Positions 5,265-7,092 of a stretch of 7,092 bases of DNA are shown piece after piece. Under the pieces are notes generated by a model that saw nothing but the letters and a program-made list of their open reading frames with translations, was not told the origin of the DNA and made no database searches. The stretch spans positions 1 to 7,092 of the forward strand of contig CAZNIT010000038.1 of assembly GCA_964573205.1 (NCBI GenBank), written 5' to 3'. This DNA is from QNZT01 sp964573205. Its GTDB lineage: Bacteria > Campylobacterota > Campylobacteria > Campylobacterales > QNZT01. The number at the start of each line of letters is the position of its first letter. Position 1 is the first letter of the stretch. The position numbers and the translations under genes are program-made.

Positions 5265-6274
5265 TGCAAAGAATAGTAGAAGTTGAGAAATTAAATCTCG
5301 AAAACGATTATGAATTGAGTCTGAGACCGTCAAGTTGGGATGAGTATATCGGACAGGAGAAGATCAAGAAGAATTTGCAGGTTTTTATAAAAGCGGCGAG
5401 AAAGAGAAATGAAGCTTTAGATCATGTACTATTTTTCGGCCCTCCGGGACTTGGTAAAACCACTTTGGCGAATATCATCGCGAACGAGATGGATGCCAAT
5501 ATAAAAACGACTGCGGCACCTATGATTGAAAAGAGCGGAGATCTTGCGGCGATACTTACAAATTTGGAAGAGGGTGATATACTTTTTATAGATGAGATTC
5601 ACAGACTTTCGCCGGCTATCGAAGAGATTTTATATCCGGCGATGGAAGATTTTAGACTTGATATCATCATAGGAAGCGGTCCCGCGGCTCAGACTATCAA
5701 GCTTGATTTGCCTCGTTTCACTCTCATCGGCGCTACTACGAGAGCCGGCATGATCTCCTCTCCTCTTCGTGATCGTTTCGGGATGCATTTTCGCCTTCAG
5801 TTTTATACACATAATGAATTGGCTCAAATTATAAAAAAAGCATCTTTGAAACTCGGATGTTCGGCAGGAGAAGATGCCTGTAAAGAAACTGCTAGAAGAA
5901 GCAGAGGAACGCCGAGAATCGCTTTGAGACTTTTAAAAAGAATTCGCGATTATGCGGAAGTGGCCGATGAAAAAGAGATATCCGAAAAAAGAGCTTGTTA
6001 CGCGCTTGACGAGCTTGGAGTGGACGAATTAGGATTTGATGAAATGGATATAAAATTTTTGCGGTTGCTCATAGAAGCCAAAAACAAGCCCCTAGGACTT
6101 GGAACTATAGCGGCGACTTTAAGTGAAGATGAGGGGACTATCGAGGATGTTATCGAGCCTTATTTGATTGCTAACGGATATATAGAAAAAACCGCTAGAG
6201 GCAGAATAGCGACTCCTAAAACATATGAACTTTTCAGGCTAACTCCTCAAAATAGACCCTCTTTGTTCAATTAG
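5264..6274 (+). CDS. ruvB: Holliday junction branch migration ATPase RuvB
   Basis: RuvB is the hexameric AAA+ motor that, loaded by RuvA, drives branch migration of Holliday junctions before RuvC cleaves them. The 336-residue protein has the family's normal length. Visible motifs are LRPSSWDEYIGQEKIKKNL (20-38), Walker A GPPGLGKTT (59-67), Walker B ILFIDEIHR with D110-E111, RuvB hairpin region at about 120-150, sensor I LIGATTR (154-160), arginine finger region PLRDRFG (167-173), and sensor II RGTPRIA (214-220). A C-terminal winged helix follows (about 262-330) with the DNA-contacting ARGRIATP. ATG at 5264 overlaps the panB stop (TGATG). An in-frame TTG one codon earlier is possible but less likely. 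No strong ribosome site precedes it (AGAG only, about 13 bases away), so translation probably depends on coupling to panB. ruvA and ruvC are not in the window. Confidence 0.98.
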   Translation: MQRIVEVEKLNLENDYELSLRPSSWDEYIGQEKIKKNLQVFIKAARKRNEALDHVLFFGPPGLGKTTLANIIANEMDANIKTTAAPMIEKSGDLAAILTNLEEGDILFIDEIHRLSPAIEEILYPAMEDFRLDIIIGSGPAAQTIKLDLPRFTLIGATTRAGMISSPLRDRFGMHFRLQFYTHNELAQIIKKASLKLGCSAGEDACKETARRSRGTPRIALRLLKRIRDYAEVADEKEISEKRACYALDELGVDELGFDEMDIKFLRLLIEAKNKPLGLGTIAATLSEDEGTIEDVIEPYLIANGYIEKTARGRIATPKTYELFRLTPQNRPSLFN

Positions 6275-6289
6275 GATGATGGCGACAAT

Positions 6290-7092
6290 ATGAATAGAAA
6301 ATATTTTCTTTTAGGTCTTTTTCTTTTTGTCCTTTATTGGGTATGGTATCTGTATCAACCTTTTTGGATGCCCCTTTCGATAGCCTCTTTGCTGGCTCTT
6401 GCGACAAGCAACGTCAATATCGCATTGGGTGTTTATATAAACAATAAAATGACAAAATCGATAGTTTTAACTCTTGCTTTGGGGCTTTTGTTTTTCGCAC
6501 CTATCGTATATGCGTTGAATTCGCTTTCCGCTACGATGCAACACTTTGACGCATCGGTAGTCGATAAGATGGTAAATGTAAAAAATCATCTTGAAATCCC
6601 GGATATTTTAGGACCGATCAAACCTCAGATTCAAGAGTTTCTGGATGCGATAGATGCAAAAGAGATCACAAAAAGCATATTAAAATATACAACCATTATC
6701 TTAAAAAGTAGTGCTGACTTTCTTAAAGATATGGTCATGATATTGATCTTTTATTTTTTTGCAAACTATTACGGAAGAGATCTAGTGCGATTTTTAAAAG
6801 GTATATTGCCTTTTGATCAAAACAGCGCATTTTTTCAAGAGATATCAAATGTCATGAATATAGTTTTTTATTCGACATTGATCAACGCTATTTTTCAAGG
6901 CGCGCTTTTTGCTCTGATATCGACTATTTACGGTTATGACGGATTACTGCTTGGAATTTTGTACGGATTTGCATCTTTGATCCCTATAGTCGGAGGAGCT
7001 TTGATGTGGTTGCCGTTGAGTATTTATCACTTCTCTACCGGCGACAGCGTTGGCGCTTGGGTGATTGCAATATACTCCGTGCTGGTAATCTC
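6290..7092 (+). CDS. AI-2E family (PerM/TqsA, UPF0118) membrane transporter, C-terminus cut by window end
   Basis: An open frame of 267 codons from ATG at 6290 runs past the right edge. It encodes an integral inner-membrane protein with hydrophobic segments at about 6-21, 27-41, 56-76, 145-163, 195-213, 217-245 and from 254. The soluble stretch at 80-140 between the third and fourth segments is typical of the family. The block LLLGILYGFASLIPIVGG (219-236) is the family's most conserved region (LG, then IP.VGG). Characterised members export autoinducer-2 or move sodium/protons, and most have unknown substrates, so no specific role is claimed. Family members are about 340-370 residues, so roughly 80-100 are missing. 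It starts 15 bp after the ruvB stop and is probably the third gene of that operon. AGGA lies 13 bases before the ATG, a weak distance. Confidence 0.88.
   Translation, partial: MNRKYFLLGLFLFVLYWVWYLYQPFWMPLSIASLLALATSNVNIALGVYINNKMTKSIVLTLALGLLFFAPIVYALNSLSATMQHFDASVVDKMVNVKNHLEIPDILGPIKPQIQEFLDAIDAKEITKSILKYTTIILKSSADFLKDMVMILIFYFFANYYGRDLVRFLKGILPFDQNSAFFQEISNVMNIVFYSTLINAIFQGALFALISTIYGYDGLLLGILYGFASLIPIVGGALMWLPLSIYHFSTGDSVGAWVIAIYSVLVI

Noticed and set aside
4848..5333. 161-codon open frame antisense to panB and the start of ruvB
   Set aside because: It is the mirror of strongly conserved coding sequence, has no recognisable motif, and crosses the panB/ruvB junction. Frames of this length on the opposite strand are common shadows.
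6276..6278. ATG 6276 as start of the transporter
   Set aside because: It is in a different frame and meets TGA after five codons; the membrane protein frame opens at 6290.
1..7092. CRISPR array, insertion sequence, prophage or toxin-antitoxin/defence island
   Set aside because: No tandem direct repeats with spacers, transposase motifs, terminal repeats or small paired genes were found. All long frames are housekeeping or signalling genes of similar composition.

Overview
The window looks like a housekeeping stretch of a Campylobacterota (epsilonproteobacterial) chromosome, probably a free-living Sulfurimonas/Sulfurovum/Arcobacter-type organism. The signs are AT-rich DNA with TATAAT-like -10 boxes and weak or T-rich -35 regions, frequent TTG starts, a tmRNA tag beginning ANNTNY, and a panB-ruvB gene pair, an order I recall from Helicobacter. 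Genus-level placement is inference from memory; no search was possible.

Layout. Everything left of about 4360 reads on the minus strand: trpA (tryptophan synthase alpha), then a six-helix membrane protein with a degenerate GGDEF domain and an apparently intact EAL domain (c-di-GMP phosphodiesterase), then a DHH/DHHA1 phosphoesterase, then ssrA (tmRNA), then the first 47 codons of a small lipoprotein that runs off the left edge. Everything right of about 4450 reads on the plus strand: panB (ketopantoate hydroxymethyltransferase), ruvB (Holliday junction helicase, overlapping the panB stop by one base), and an AI-2E/PerM-family membrane protein cut by the right edge. The lipoprotein and the membrane transporter are open at the window edges. 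trpA and panB are divergent and share a compact intergenic region of about 90 bp that holds a perfect 11-bp inverted repeat overlapping both predicted promoters.

How the genes relate. They do not form one pathway. panB starts pantothenate/CoA synthesis, trpA serves the last steps of tryptophan synthesis, ruvB serves recombination and repair, ssrA rescues stalled ribosomes, and the EAL protein lowers c-di-GMP. panB-ruvB-transporter is probably one operon by spacing. The minus-strand genes look like separate or loosely linked units: the EAL gene and ssrA each have their own recognisable promoter.

I found no mobile element, CRISPR array, phage gene or defence system, and no frameshifted or broken gene. 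The observations most worth checking are regulatory: the divergent trpA/panB operator-like repeat, the hairpin that fills the precursor leader of tmRNA, and a nine-T tract that runs into the TTG start of trpA.
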